From Actinomycetes bacterium (GTDB lineage Bacteria > Actinomycetota > Acidimicrobiia > Acidimicrobiales > RAAP-2): DNA of 52,332 nucleotides. Location: positions 1-52,332 of the forward strand of contig JAJYEQ010000011.1 of assembly GCA_021785695.1 (NCBI GenBank), read 5' to 3'. The notes below the pieces were generated by a model. The model was not told where the DNA came from. It saw only the letters and a program-made list of their open reading frames with translations, and did not search any database. The translations under genes and the position numbers were made by a program. How positions within the stretch are numbered: position 1 is the first letter of the stretch; each line of letters starts with the position of its first letter. Positions 40,293 through 49,406 of the stretch are shown piece by piece.

Positions 40293-41183
40293 TCAGCCCG
40301 CCGTGTCGGTGACCTGGGTGGGAAGCGGCGCTCCAGCACCGGGAGTCGCCAGCCAGCTGGCCAGCAGCGCCAGGGCATCGGCGGAGGGTGAGCCCGGCTC
40401 GGCGCTGTAGGCCAGGATGCGCTGGTCGTCGTCGCCGGGCAGGTCGAGGGCCTCGAAGGCCAGCACCAGGTCGCCCACGACGGGATGGTGCAACTCCTTG
40501 GTCCCCGTGCGGTGGAACTTGACGTTGTGGGCCGCCCAGCGCACCCGGAACTCGTCGCTGCGCGTGGACAGCTCGCCGATCAGGTCCGAAAGCCGCCGGT
40601 CGTAGGGGTCGTGGCCCGCGGCGGCCCGCAAGATGGCCACCGCGTCACTGGCGACGGCACTCCAGGCGGGGAAGAACGCGGGCGCGGCGGCATCCAGGAA
40701 GATGAAGCGCGCCATGTTGGGCACGCCGGTCGTGGAGGCGAGCACCGGAGCGTAGAGCGCGGCACCCAGCGGGTTGGCCGCCAGGATGTCCAGCCGGCTG
40801 TTGCGCACGTAGGCGGGGACGCCAGTCATCGCGTCGAGAATCCTCTGGATCGTCGGTCGAACACGCTCGGCCGCGGGGCGCCGCCTCGCGCGGCGGGCGA
40901 AGGTGGCCGCGCGGACCAGGTCGAAGAGGTGGGCCCGCTCGGCCTCGTCGAGCTGGAGAGCCCGCGCCACGCCTTCGAGGACCCCCTCGGAGGCACCGCT
41001 GGCGTTGCCGCGCTCGAGGCGCGTGTAGTACTCCACGCTGATGCCGGCCAGCAGGGCGACCTCCTCGCGACGCAGCCCCGCCACCCGCCGCGTCGTGCCG
41101 TAGACCGGCAGACCGGCGTCACGCGGGCTGACCCGAGCGCGACGCGAGACCAGGAAGTCGCGGATGTCCTGTCGGGCGTCCAT
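40293..41183 (-). CDS. XRE-family regulator with MmyB-like ligand domain
   Basis: A 296-aa regulator. The HTH (about residues 30-90) has RREEVALLAGISVEYYTRLERG. The C-terminal PAS-like MmyB domain (about 110-280) has VRNSRLDILAANPLGAALYAP and VRWAAHNVKFHRTGTKELHHPVVGDL. MmyB-type proteins control neighbouring redox enzymes, here most likely the divergent aldo/keto reductase. The ATG at 41183 matches the usual family start. Confidence 0.9.
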   Translation of the reverse strand: MDARQDIRDFLVSRRARVSPRDAGLPVYGTTRRVAGLRREEVALLAGISVEYYTRLERGNASGASEGVLEGVARALQLDEAERAHLFDLVRAATFARRARRRPAAERVRPTIQRILDAMTGVPAYVRNSRLDILAANPLGAALYAPVLASTTGVPNMARFIFLDAAAPAFFPAWSAVASDAVAILRAAAGHDPYDRRLSDLIGELSTRSDEFRVRWAAHNVKFHRTGTKELHHPVVGDLVLAFEALDLPGDDDQRILAYSAEPGSPSADALALLASWLATPGAGAPLPTQVTDTAG

Positions 41184-41277
41184 GCGAGCGAGCCTACGGC
41201 CCGACCCGCTGATCTGAGAGGCCCTGGCAGTACTCGTCTCCACTGGGCCTCCCCGCGGCGCGCGGAAGGTGGTTAGG

Positions 41278-41289
41278 TGGGTGCACCCA
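41278..41289. promoter_or_regulatory. 12-bp palindrome before the aldo/keto reductase
   Basis: TGGGTGCACCCA is a perfect palindrome 14 nt before the ATG, with TTAGGT at 41273 overlapping its left edge as a possible -10. Candidate operator for the XRE regulator. Confidence 0.4.
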
Positions 41290-41303
41290 ACGAAGGAGAC
41301 GAC

Positions 41304-42278
41304 ATGCAGCAGGCACGGCTACGAGACCTGGACGTGTCGCGCCTCGGGCTCGGTGCCATGGGCATGTCCACGGGCTACACCGGCGCCGGTGAGGACGAGG
41401 CCGCGTCGATACACACGATCCAGCGCGCCTTGGACCTTGGGGTCACGCTCATCGACACGGCCGAGGTATACGGCCCCTACACCAACGAGGAGCTCGTCGG
41501 TCGCGCCATCCGCGGGCGACGCGACGCGGTGGTGGTGGCCACCAAGTTCGGCTTGATCTCGCACACCGGGCGTGAGGGCCTGGACTCGAGCCCGGCCAAC
41601 GTCCGCCAGGCCGTCGACGGGTCCCTGCAACGACTGGGGACCGATCACATCGATCTGCTCTACCAGCACCGCGTCGACCCGGCCACCCCCATCGAGGAGA
41701 CCGTCGGGGCCATGGCCGAGCTCGTCGCCGAGGGCAAGGTCCGCCACCTGGGGCTGTCCGAGGCGGGGCCGACCACGATTCGCCGCGCCCACGGGGTCCA
41801 TCCGCTCACGGCGGTCCAGTCCGAGTACTCGCTGTGGACCCGCGACCCAGAGCCCGCCGTGCTCCCCGTCCTGCGTGAGCTGGGCATCGGCTTGGTCCCC
41901 TACTCTCCCCTGGGACGCGGGTTCCTCACCGGCGCCCTGCGGTCGCTCGACCAGCTCGACAGCTCGGACTGGCGCCGCACCAGCCCCCGCTTCATGGGCG
42001 AGAACTTTGCCGTCAACCTGCGCCTGGTAGCCGAGGTCGAGGCCATCGCCGCCGACATCGGCGCCACGCCCGCCCAGGTGGCGCTGGCCTGGCTGCTGGC
42101 CCAGGGCGAGGACATCGCCCCGATCCCGGGCACCAAGCACGTCGCCCGCCTCGAGGAGAACCTCGGCGCCCTCGACGTCACGCTGACGGCTGGGCAGCTG
42201 GAGACGCTCACCCACCTCACGCCGCCGGCCGGAGACCACCACAACGCAGCGCAGATGGAGATGATCGACCGCTCGTGA
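41304..42278 (+). CDS. Aldo/keto reductase
   Basis: A 324-aa TIM-barrel NADPH oxidoreductase: [12 protein letters not shown] at the start, catalytic D-Y-K-H set in [14 protein letters not shown] (Asp, Tyr), VVATKFG (Lys) and LLYQHRVDP (His), and the cofactor loop [15 protein letters not shown] near the end. It is of the AKR13-like (YakC) type. The ATG follows GAAGGAGACGAC. The divergent XRE regulator probably controls it together with the next gene. Confidence 0.95.
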   Translation: MQQARLRDLDVSRLGLGAMGMSTGYTGAGEDEAASIHTIQRALDLGVTLIDTAEVYGPYTNEELVGRAIRGRRDAVVVATKFGLISHTGREGLDSSPANVRQAVDGSLQRLGTDHIDLLYQHRVDPATPIEETVGAMAELVAEGKVRHLGLSEAGPTTIRRAHGVHPLTAVQSEYSLWTRDPEPAVLPVLRELGIGLVPYSPLGRGFLTGALRSLDQLDSSDWRRTSPRFMGENFAVNLRLVAEVEAIAADIGATPAQVALAWLLAQGEDIAPIPGTKHVARLEENLGALDVTLTAGQLETLTHLTPPAGDHHNAAQMEMIDRS

Positions 42279-42357
42279 CGCGGGCCGGCGCGTTCGTGGT
42301 GATCGCGCCCTCGGCACCGGGTTCCAGCTGTCGCCACGACAGGAAAGGACAGGAGAT

Positions 42358-43395
42358 ATGCGAGCAGCACTGTTTCGCGGACCAGGGGACATCGGGGTGG
42401 GCGAGCGCCCGGATCCCGTGATCGAGGCACCAACGGACGCCGTCGTGCGGGTGGTCCTGGGCTGCGTGTGCGGATCCGACCTCTGGTACTACCGGGGCGT
42501 CAGCGACCACGCGCCCGGATCGATCGGCCACGAGTTCATCGGCGTCGTCGAGGACGTCGGCACCGAGGTGACCGGGCTGTCGAGAGGCGATCTCGTGATC
42601 GCACCGTTCATCTACTCGGACATGTCCTGCCCCCACTGCCAGCACGGCTCGACGATCAACTGTGTCAACGGCGGCGTCTTCGGCGACGGGACCACCGACG
42701 GCGGCCAGGGCGAGGCCGTGCGCGTGCCGCTCGCCTCGAGCACGCTGGTCCCCGTCCCGGGCTCGGGGCACTCCGACGAGGTCCTGCGATCGCTGCTCAC
42801 CCTGTCGGACGTGATGGCGACCGGCCACCACGCCGCCGTCTCGGCGGGGGTCCGGCGCGGTGACACGGTGGCCGTCGTCGGTGATGGCGCCGTCGGGCTG
42901 TGCGCCGTGCTCGCCGCCCACCGACTCGGGGCGCAGCGGATCATCGCCCTCAGCCGTCACCCGGCCCGCCAGCGACTCGCCCGCCAGTTCGGGGCGACCG
43001 ACATCGTGGAGTCTCGGGGGGAGGAGGCCCGCCAGGCCGTGCTCGACCTCACGGGCGGGATCGGCGCCGACGCTGCCCTGGAGTGCGTCGGGTCCCCCCA
43101 GGCGATCACCACGGCCGCCGACATCGCCCGACCGGGCTCGACGATCGGGATCGTCGGCGTGCCCCACGGCACGCCCCCCTTCGCCGGGACGTTCTACCGC
43201 AATGTCGGCTGGCGCGGTGGCCCCGCGCCCGCGCGGATCTACATCCCCGAGCTCCTGGGCGACGTGCTGGACGGGACGATCGTCCCCGGGCGCGTGCTCG
43301 ACTACGAGACCGACCTGGAGCACGTGGCCGACGCGTACCGGGCCATGGACGAGCGCCGGGCCATCAAGTCGCTCGTGCGGGTGGGCTCGATCTGA
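42358..43395 (+). CDS. Zinc-dependent alcohol dehydrogenase (MDR)
   Basis: A 345-aa MDR enzyme. Catalytic zinc: Cys in VCGSDL and His-Glu in IGHEFIGVV. The structural zinc loop keeps three cysteines (MSCPHCQHGSTINC) with the first one replaced. The NAD-binding loop is VVGDGAVGLCAV (about residue 170). Strong SD (AGGAAAGGACAGGAG). 79 bp after the reductase, so possibly the same operon. Alcohol or polyol substrate unknown. Confidence 0.9.
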   Translation: MRAALFRGPGDIGVGERPDPVIEAPTDAVVRVVLGCVCGSDLWYYRGVSDHAPGSIGHEFIGVVEDVGTEVTGLSRGDLVIAPFIYSDMSCPHCQHGSTINCVNGGVFGDGTTDGGQGEAVRVPLASSTLVPVPGSGHSDEVLRSLLTLSDVMATGHHAAVSAGVRRGDTVAVVGDGAVGLCAVLAAHRLGAQRIIALSRHPARQRLARQFGATDIVESRGEEARQAVLDLTGGIGADAALECVGSPQAITTAADIARPGSTIGIVGVPHGTPPFAGTFYRNVGWRGGPAPARIYIPELLGDVLDGTIVPGRVLDYETDLEHVADAYRAMDERRAIKSLVRVGSI

Positions 43396-43444
43396 GCTTC
43401 GCGTTGAACGGCGGCCCGCAGCGCACACCCGCGCCCGGGTCGCC

Positions 43445-43471
43445 TCGAGGGACGTTGCCAACGCCCCTCGA
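43445..43471. terminator. Hairpin between convergent ADH and MBL genes
   Basis: TCGAGGG/CCCTCGA outer arms and CGTTG/CAACG inner arms give a near-perfect 27-nt inverted repeat. The rest of 43396-43637 shows nothing else. Confidence 0.55.
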
Positions 43472-43637
43472 CACCGACGCGGGCTCCGCTCCTCGTGAGC
43501 ACGGCGCCTGGTCACGATCAGGGTCGCCGATCGTGGGGCTCGGGGCCGCCATCACCCCCGGGCGGCGTCGCCGGCTCCCCGGGGTCTCCGGCGCGACCGC
43601 GCCGGTGCCGACGCATCCCAGGGCCGTCTTCCAGAGA

Positions 43638-44573
43638 TCACGAAGGATGGCGAAGCCGGGCCACCAGGGACCGGGCGAGCTGGCCGGCGAGTTGGCGGCG
43701 GCAGGGGCCGTTGTAGATGATGAAGTCGGAGAAGCGGTGGACTCCTGGGCGACTCGCGACGTCGTGTGCGGCCTGGCGTACGTGGTGGAGCTGGTCGACG
43801 GTCATCTGGAGCGGCGGCTCGGACGGCTGATAGGTGGCGCCGATGGGGTAGTCACGGCCGGGCTGGCTGCTCATCTCGATGTGGCATCCCATGACATGGG
43901 TGACCGGGCGGCGTTGCGTGAGCAGGTCGAGGCGGTCGATGGTGTCGACGAAGGCCGGGAAGTCGGGCACGTAGAGCCGGCCCGGATAGACGGTGTCGCC
44001 CGTTAGGAGGAACCCCGTCCAGGGGTCATAGACGGCCAGGGCGGCCGGGTGGTGCCCCGGTGCACCGGTGAGCTCGAGTTGCCGAGCGCCCAGCTCGAAG
44101 GTGACGGTCTGGCTGGGCCAGTCGGAGAAGCCGAAGAACGCCTTGACGGCGTCGATCTCCCGCGAGACGACCGTGGTCGCGGGGCGATCCGCGAACTGGC
44201 CGTCGCCCGCCACGTGGTCGGAGTGTCCGTGGGTGTGGGCCACGACGAGCTCGTAGCTGGGAGTCGGACGGGGGTGGGCGCGCAGCCAGGTGGCCACGAG
44301 CTCGTCGACGGTGGCCCGCAGGGGGAACTCTCTGGCGTCGGCGGTCGCGCCGGTGTCGAAGAGTATGGCGCGGTCGTTGCCGAAGAGCAGGTAGACGAAG
44401 GGCGCTTCGTAGCTGACCGCCTTGCTCTGGCGGATGATGGCGGTGTGAGCGTCGTACCAGTGGACCTGGACGGGGGGGTCTTCACAGCTGCGGCGGCGGG
44501 GAGCACCGTGGATCCAGTGAACGTCGAGGTCACCCTCCAGGGGGGTGGGACGCTTCGTCAGGGGAGGGATCAT
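43638..44573 (-). CDS. Metallo-beta-lactamase fold hydrolase
   Basis: A 311-aa MBL-fold protein with the dinuclear metal motif HTHGHSDHVAGD (about residue 115), LTGAPGHHPAAL and LTGDTVYPG further on, and HVMGCHIEMSS near the C-terminal His. Substrate unknown. The ATG at 44573 has GAGG 5 nt upstream; a GTG at 44579 overlaps the stop of the upstream ArsR-type gene. Coupled to that regulator in one operon. Confidence 0.85.
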   Translation of the reverse strand: MIPPLTKRPTPLEGDLDVHWIHGAPRRRSCEDPPVQVHWYDAHTAIIRQSKAVSYEAPFVYLLFGNDRAILFDTGATADAREFPLRATVDELVATWLRAHPRPTPSYELVVAHTHGHSDHVAGDGQFADRPATTVVSREIDAVKAFFGFSDWPSQTVTFELGARQLELTGAPGHHPAALAVYDPWTGFLLTGDTVYPGRLYVPDFPAFVDTIDRLDLLTQRRPVTHVMGCHIEMSSQPGRDYPIGATYQPSEPPLQMTVDQLHHVRQAAHDVASRPGVHRFSDFIIYNGPCRRQLAGQLARSLVARLRHPS

Positions 44574-44575
44574 GT

Positions 44576-45196
44576 TCACCTCGGGGTGTCAGGGACGGGG
44601 GTGGGGCCCTCGCTCGGCGGCGGGCCAACAGGGTGCAGGATCGTGACGGCCTCGACGGCTCGGGCCCCGGCCGGTCGTCGGGCCGGGTCGGCCAGCCGCT
44701 CGGCGTACGGGGCCAACAGGGTGCGGAGCTGGTCTTTCAGCTCGACGAGCTCGTCGAGGGTGAGGTAGAGCAGGTAGTCGGCCTCGCCGGCGCTCCTCTG
44801 CCAGGCGTCGGGCCATGCCGATCTCTCCTCGTCCCATTCCCCGAGGCGCGCGAACACGCGCTGGCGCATGACCCCGGCCAGTGCGGTGGCCGCCAGTCCC
44901 GCATCGTGATCGGAGGGCACCACACGCAGCCCCGCCTGTCGCACCCGCCACGGGCGGGAACGACCGTGCTCGGCGTCGACGTCCTCAATCAGGCCGTAGC
45001 GAGCAAGTTGGCGCAGGTGGAACGAGCAGGTGGTCGGACTCTGCCCCACGATGGCGGCGGCGTCGGTGGCCGTCAGGGGGCCGCTGGTGGCCACCAGCTC
45101 GTAGAGGGCGTAGCGGATGGGGTTGGCCAGTGCCCGCAGCGTTGGGGCATCCCGGATCAGCTGGTCGCCCCGAGACGGGGTCTGCCGGCGCGTCAT
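44576..45196 (-). CDS. ArsR-type winged-helix regulator
   Basis: A 206-aa regulator: TLRALANPIRYALYELVATSG and SPTTCSFHLRQLARYGLIED (HTH, about residues 18-70), with a helical C-terminal half (DYLLYLTLDELVELKDQL). It lacks the metal Cys pair of ArsR. TAATAT on the minus strand 6 nt before the ATG suggests a leaderless mRNA. Overlaps the MBL gene; it probably controls that gene. Confidence 0.85.
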   Translation of the reverse strand: MTRRQTPSRGDQLIRDAPTLRALANPIRYALYELVATSGPLTATDAAAIVGQSPTTCSFHLRQLARYGLIEDVDAEHGRSRPWRVRQAGLRVVPSDHDAGLAATALAGVMRQRVFARLGEWDEERSAWPDAWQRSAGEADYLLYLTLDELVELKDQLRTLLAPYAERLADPARRPAGARAVEAVTILHPVGPPPSEGPTPVPDTPR

Positions 45197-45386
45197 GAGA
45201 TAATATTAGCGAGAATTACCTCTTACGTCCATCGCGGTGAGGTCGGCTGGTGACGGCGGGGCTGGCGAGCGCGGGGCGCCAAGCCCGAGAGCCGTGGCTC
45301 CGATCGTCCGCCGGTCGCCGGCGAGCCGAGACGGCGCTAGTGGCCGTCCCGGAGCTGGGCATTCCGGCTCGCGCTGGGCGCCCGCG

Positions 45387-45785
45387 TCAGCGGTTCAGGC
45401 TCACGGCCTCTCGCACGAGCGCCCGCAGAGCGGCCTGCGGTACCTTCTCGCCTTCGCGGATGTCAATCGCGCGCACGCTGGCGCTGTCCAGGCGCGCGTT
45501 GCAGAGCTGGCGCGGGTCCTTCAGCTGGGCGCCCTTGGGGAAGGTCAGCCGGACAGCACTCTTCAGCATCTCGCCGATGCACACGATGCCGCCCAGTGAC
45601 CACACCGGCACGCCCTCGGGCCGAGAGGGTTTCTTCCACTTCACCTCCTCGACCAGATCGGGGTGGGCACCCAGGACGACCGCGCGCACTCTCGACAGCG
45701 TCTCGCCTCGCCAGTCACCCGCCTGGCGGAGGATGGCGTCTACTTCCCGGCTGCGGTGCTCGACGGGCAGGTCCTCACGGGTCAT
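45387..45785 (-). CDS. DUF1801 (YdhG-like) protein
   Basis: A 132-aa protein of the DUF1801 family: LSRVRAVVLGAHPDLVEEVKWKKP, PVWSLGGIVCIGEMLKSAVRLTF and a C-terminal helix. Related folds (YdhG, Fra-like) bind small ligands or iron, but the function is open. The ATG at 45785 starts the conserved part; the upstream frame extension is low-complexity. Confidence 0.75.
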   Translation of the reverse strand: MTREDLPVEHRSREVDAILRQAGDWRGETLSRVRAVVLGAHPDLVEEVKWKKPSRPEGVPVWSLGGIVCIGEMLKSAVRLTFPKGAQLKDPRQLCNARLDSASVRAIDIREGEKVPQAALRALVREAVSLNR

Positions 45786-46002
45786 CGCCCCGCAGCGTAG
45801 ATCCCACGGCCGGTGCGGTCTCGGCGGCCGGGCGCCGCGACGACGCCGGAGACGAGCACACGGCGGGCTCGCGGGGCTCTCGGCCACCCCGGTTTAGGGA
45901 ATTGTTAGGCACCTCAGTGAGCCCACTCACGAGAATCTCACAATCGCTCGCCATGATGCCTTTACGACCGACGCAGAACCGATCTCAGACCGGAGGAAGC
46001 AC

Positions 46003-47370
46003 ATGAGCGACCAGACCCACAACCCGATCGAGAACGAGCCCGAGGCCGGCGCGGCCTCGACCTTCGAGGAGTCCCCCGCACCCCTAGCCCGGGAGATCCC
46101 GTCAGCGTCCGAAGTCTCCTCCAGCGCTGAGGGGCCGCCGCCGGCCGCCGGGGAGTTCGCGCCCACCCCAGGAGGCGTCGCGCCCCCGGCCGCCGGTCCC
46201 AGCACGGTGACCCTGCGTCGGCGCTGGGTCGTCGCCGCCGTCGCCGCCGGACTGGTTCTGGCCAGCGTCGCGGCGGGAGCCATCGGCTTCGCGCTGGGAC
46301 GCACGAACCAGCCGGCCCTCGCCGTCGGGCCCAACTCGGGTTCCTCGGGCTCCGGGTCGATCACTCTGCCCTTCGGCGGCATCCCCGGCTTCTCTGAGCC
46401 CTTCGGCGGCTCCTTCTCGTCGGGAGGCAGCTCGACGGCCGCCAGCATCCCGAGCGCCGTCCGGGCCGTCTCCTCGGCCCTCGTCGACATCAACACCTCG
46501 TACAGCTACCAGCAGGCGGCCGGCGCGGGAACGGGCATCGTCCTGTCCTCGGACGGACTGGTCCTCACCAACAACCACGTCATCAGCGGTGCCACGTCGA
46601 TCTCGGCCGTCGACATCGGCAACGGCCACACCTACAGCGTGAAGGTTCTCGGCTACGACCGCACCGCCGACGTGGCCCTGGTCCAGCTGGAGGGCGCCCA
46701 CGGCCTGACGACCGCGACGCTCTCCTCCAGTGCCAGCGCACCGAGCGTGGGCAGTTCGGTCTACGCCCTGGGGAACGCCGGCGGAGCTGGGGGGACCCCC
46801 TCGATGACCGCGGGATCCGTCGTCGCGCTCAACCAGTCGATCACGGCCAGTGAGGACAACGGCTCGTCCGAGCAGCTGTCGGGTCTCATCGAGACCAACG
46901 CCAACCTCTACCCCGGCGACTCCGGCGGAGCCCTGACCGACGCCTCGGGAACGGTGGTCGGGATGGACACTGCTGCCTCGACGGCCGTCTCCTTCAACAG
47001 CAGCGGCCAGGGGTACGCCATCCCGATCGCGACGGCCCTCTCGATCGCCAACGCGATCGAGTCACACCACGGGTCGGCCACCATCCACCTCGGGACCACG
47101 GCCTTCCTGGGCGTCGAGATCTCCACGACCGCCCCGGGCAGTGGCGCCACGATCGCTGGCATCATCCCGGGCTCGCCGGCCGCGTCGACCAGCCTCAGGA
47201 CCGGAGACGTCATCACCGCGATCAACGGCTCGCCGGTGACGTCGCCCAACTCGCTCGCCAACACCATCGCCGGATTCCCCGTCGGCCAGAAGATCACCCT
47301 CACCTGGAGTGAAGCGAGCGGGGCGCGTTCCACGGCGTCGGTCGTCCTCGCCGCCGGTCCGTCCCAGTAG
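46003..47370 (+). CDS. HtrA/DegP-type membrane serine protease with PDZ domain
   Basis: A 455-aa protein. Residues 1-72 are a disordered, acidic, Pro-rich cytoplasmic tail; one TM helix spans about 75-98. The extracytoplasmic trypsin-like domain has H192 (TNNHVI), D223 (ADVALVQL) and S307 (YPGDSGGAL); a PDZ domain occupies about 365-450 (FLGVEIS, GIIPGSPAASTSLRTGDVITAING). This is the usual layout of actinobacterial HtrA/PepD quality-control proteases. AGGAGG sets the ATG. A strong hairpin follows. Confidence 0.95.
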   Translation: MSDQTHNPIENEPEAGAASTFEESPAPLAREIPSASEVSSSAEGPPPAAGEFAPTPGGVAPPAAGPSTVTLRRRWVVAAVAAGLVLASVAAGAIGFALGRTNQPALAVGPNSGSSGSGSITLPFGGIPGFSEPFGGSFSSGGSSTAASIPSAVRAVSSALVDINTSYSYQQAAGAGTGIVLSSDGLVLTNNHVISGATSISAVDIGNGHTYSVKVLGYDRTADVALVQLEGAHGLTTATLSSSASAPSVGSSVYALGNAGGAGGTPSMTAGSVVALNQSITASEDNGSSEQLSGLIETNANLYPGDSGGALTDASGTVVGMDTAASTAVSFNSSGQGYAIPIATALSIANAIESHHGSATIHLGTTAFLGVEISTTAPGSGATIAGIIPGSPAASTSLRTGDVITAINGSPVTSPNSLANTIAGFPVGQKITLTWSEASGARSTASVVLAAGPSQ

Positions 47371-47392
47371 AGGTCTCTCCCCCCAGCCCGGC

Positions 47393-47432
47393 CCGTCCGG
47401 CCCGTCCGTTACTCCCCGGATGGGCCGGACGG
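47393..47432 (+). terminator. Terminator after the HtrA gene
   Basis: CCGTCCGGCCC (47393-47403) pairs perfectly with GGGCCGGACGG (47422-47432); GTCCG/CGGAT inside extend the stem to 16 bp with one G-U. Confidence 0.7.
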
Positions 47433-47971
47433 CGGGCCTCCGCCAGAGCGGGTGGACTCCGTGGCGTCTCGCGCGGAGCGGCTCTGGCGTCGGCCTCTCG
47501 CCGGCATCGCCCGGGGTCTGGTGAAGACTCTCGGTCGGCGATTTCCCTCCCTGCAGTGGCGCCGATGTGGGCGTCGCTGACGGCGTCGAACCCAACCGGA
47601 GACGCGTCGGTGAGGTAGCTGCGGAGCCGCGCGGTGCTGGGCCAGTGAACCGGCAACAGCGTGGCCCGTTGGCGTTCGTCGGTCCTTCGCCAGGGCCTGC
47701 GTCCTCGGCGGCGAGCCAGAATGCTCGCTCCCCGCCACGTCGATGCGACGGCGACCAGGCGACATCATCGGGGAGCGTCGCGTCAACTCGGGCATCTCCT
47801 ACTGGTGGCCCAGGAACACCTGCGGCGATCAGGCATTGCATAGGCCGATTGCCTCCACCACCCAGGACGGCTCGCCTCGCCTTGCGCAAAGCGCTGGCAG
47901 ACGGTCCCTTCGAGTCAGGCTCTGCACAGGTGTCCGGTCCGAACCGAGGGAAGAGGGCGTAGTGTCGAGGC
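47433..47971. other. Gene-free stretch of about 540 bp
   Basis: Between the HtrA terminator and the aquaporin start I see only frames with low-complexity Arg/Ser/Pro-rich translations and no SD. No known RNA or transposase remnant is recognised. Only TAGTGT at 47960-47965, 6 nt before the aquaporin ATG, looks functional. Confidence 0.5.
47960..47965 (+). promoter_or_regulatory. -10-like TAGTGT, leaderless aquaporin start
   Basis: TAGTGT ends 6 nt before the ATG at 47972; only a weak GAGG lies between. Confidence 0.3.
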
Positions 47972-48829
47972 ATGGTCAATGGGCCCAGAGAGGTGGACCT
48001 TGAGCGAGGGAGCTTCCTCGGCCGAGGGCCGCACGAGGCGGAGCCCCCCTGGGTGCTCGACCCGCACATCAGCAGTCACGAGTGGAGGCGCCTCTTCTCC
48101 GAGGTGCTCGGCACGTTCCTGCTGGTCGTGGTGGCCGCCGGTGCCCCGGTCGTCGATGCCGTCTCCCACGGCCAGGTTCCCCTCGATGCCCAGGTCGTCG
48201 CGCCCGCTCTCATGGTTATGGCGATCATCTACTTCATGGGCATGGTGAGCGGCGCGCACCTGAACCCGGCGGTCACCTTGTCCTTCGCCGTCCGGGGTAA
48301 CTTCCCTTGGAGCCGGGTGCCGGGCTACGTCCTCGCCCAGTTCGTCGGAGCCACCGCTGCGTCGCTCCTCTTGCGCGCGCTCTTCGGCACGGTCGGCCAT
48401 CTCGGGGCGACGCTGCCCGGACCCGGGATCTCCTCGGGCACGGCGCTCGTCATCGAGGCGCTCTTGACCCTCGGCCTCGTGAGCGTCATCCTCGGGACTG
48501 CTTCGGGGGCGCGCAACGTGGGCGCCAACGCCGCGCTCGCCGTCGGCGGCTACATCGCCCTGGCCGGGCTGTGGGCGGCCCCTATCAGCGGGGCGTCGAT
48601 GAACCCGGCCCGATCCTTCGGCCCAGTTCTCGTCTCGGGCGACTGGACGAGCTGGTGGGTGTACTTCGCCGGACCGATCGCCGGTGGTTTGCTCGCGGTC
48701 GGCATCGCCTGGATCTTGCGCGGACCTCCGAGCTTGGCCGCCAACGTGGCAGCCCAGGGGGAGATCCCCGACGACAACCCCCCCGAGACCCGGGCACCAG
48801 GATCAGGAGGGAGCAGCCATGACCAGTGA
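47972..48829 (+). CDS. MIP-family aquaporin/channel
   Basis: A 285-aa six-helix channel with both NPA motifs: GAHLNPAVTL (about residue 92) and GASMNPARSFGP (about residue 210). The Arg of the second motif forms the selectivity filter. An unusual 35-residue acidic N-terminal arm and a 40-residue polar C-terminal tail flank the core. Water or small neutral solutes are the expected substrates. It overlaps the downstream ParB-like gene by 11 bp. Confidence 0.9.
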   Translation: MVNGPREVDLERGSFLGRGPHEAEPPWVLDPHISSHEWRRLFSEVLGTFLLVVVAAGAPVVDAVSHGQVPLDAQVVAPALMVMAIIYFMGMVSGAHLNPAVTLSFAVRGNFPWSRVPGYVLAQFVGATAASLLLRALFGTVGHLGATLPGPGISSGTALVIEALLTLGLVSVILGTASGARNVGANAALAVGGYIALAGLWAAPISGASMNPARSFGPVLVSGDWTSWWVYFAGPIAGGLLAVGIAWILRGPPSLAANVAAQGEIPDDNPPETRAPGSGGSSHDQ

Positions 48830-49202
48830 GCACTGGAAGGACGAGCCCGAAAAGCAGGACTACCCGGCGGCCCGCAACTACCTATCCCTCCTGGTCGACC
48901 CCAGCGAGGCGAAGAAGACCGCCAAGGCGCTCGCGGACGAGTCTGACACTGTGCGCTACAAGGCCAAGGACATCCTCCGGGCGGCCGGCCTCCCTCTCCT
49001 GCCGCTCGACGATCCCGAGGTGGCCAAGGACTTAGGGAAGGTGAAGGACGGCACGAAGCTCTCCCCCGTCCTGCTCGTGCGGGGCGACCCGCTGTGGGTC
49101 GCCGACGGCTACCACCGGATCTGCGCCAGCTACCACATCGATGAGGACACCGAGATCCCCTGTCGCATCGTCGCGAGGCCTCGAGGAAACACCGGGCGAT
49201 AG
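48819..49202 (+). CDS. ParB/sulfiredoxin-like domain protein
   Basis: A 127-aa protein whose C-terminal half (about residues 75-120: LSPVLLVRGDPLWVADGYHRICASYH) has the ParB/Srx signature, in which GYHR corresponds to the GxxR/GER nucleotide-binding region. The N-terminal half is charged and helical. It may bind or hydrolyse a nucleotide; its coupling to an aquaporin gene is common in soil actinobacteria but unexplained. SD AGGAGG. The last 60 bp are part of a direct repeat found again 1.77 kb downstream. Confidence 0.7.
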   Translation: MTSEHWKDEPEKQDYPAARNYLSLLVDPSEAKKTAKALADESDTVRYKAKDILRAAGLPLLPLDDPEVAKDLGKVKDGTKLSPVLLVRGDPLWVADGYHRICASYHIDEDTEIPCRIVARPRGNTGR

Positions 49203-49270
49203 TCCACGCGGAAAATCGGTCCATGACCGCGTCCGCGGACAACATCCGGTGTCAGGGGAACTAGGGGCAG
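49143..49270. repeat. 128-bp direct repeat, copy 1
   Basis: Aligns without gaps to 50913-51040 with about 117 of 128 identical positions. It covers the 3' end of the ParB-like gene and 68 bp beyond. The inner part is bounded by CCCCTGTC (49157) and GTCAGGGG (49251), an imperfect terminal inverted repeat. Confidence 0.9.
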
Positions 49271-49393
49271 GCCCCCAAGGTCAAATGACAGGATAGCTAC
49301 GCACCGAGAAGTGCTCCCTGGGAGTTACACCGCTCGGCGGGACGTGATCGTGATTCTGTATTGCGTACCCTTGCGGCTACGTAACCAATATGG

Positions 49394-49399
49394 TACGGT
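49394..49399 (+). promoter_or_regulatory. -10-like TACGGT with ACCA-ATA-TGGT palindrome
   Basis: TACGGT lies 7 nt before the ATG at 49407. The palindrome ACCAATATGGT (49384-49394) just upstream is a candidate operator for the ArsR-type protein encoded next. Confidence 0.4.
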
Positions 49400-49406
49400 C
49401 CTCGCG

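Noticed and set aside
47062..48069. 335-codon minus-strand frame across the gene-free stretch
   Set aside because: It overlaps HtrA and the aquaporin start antisense, with Arg/Gly/Pro-rich low-complexity sequence and no SD; not convincing as a gene.
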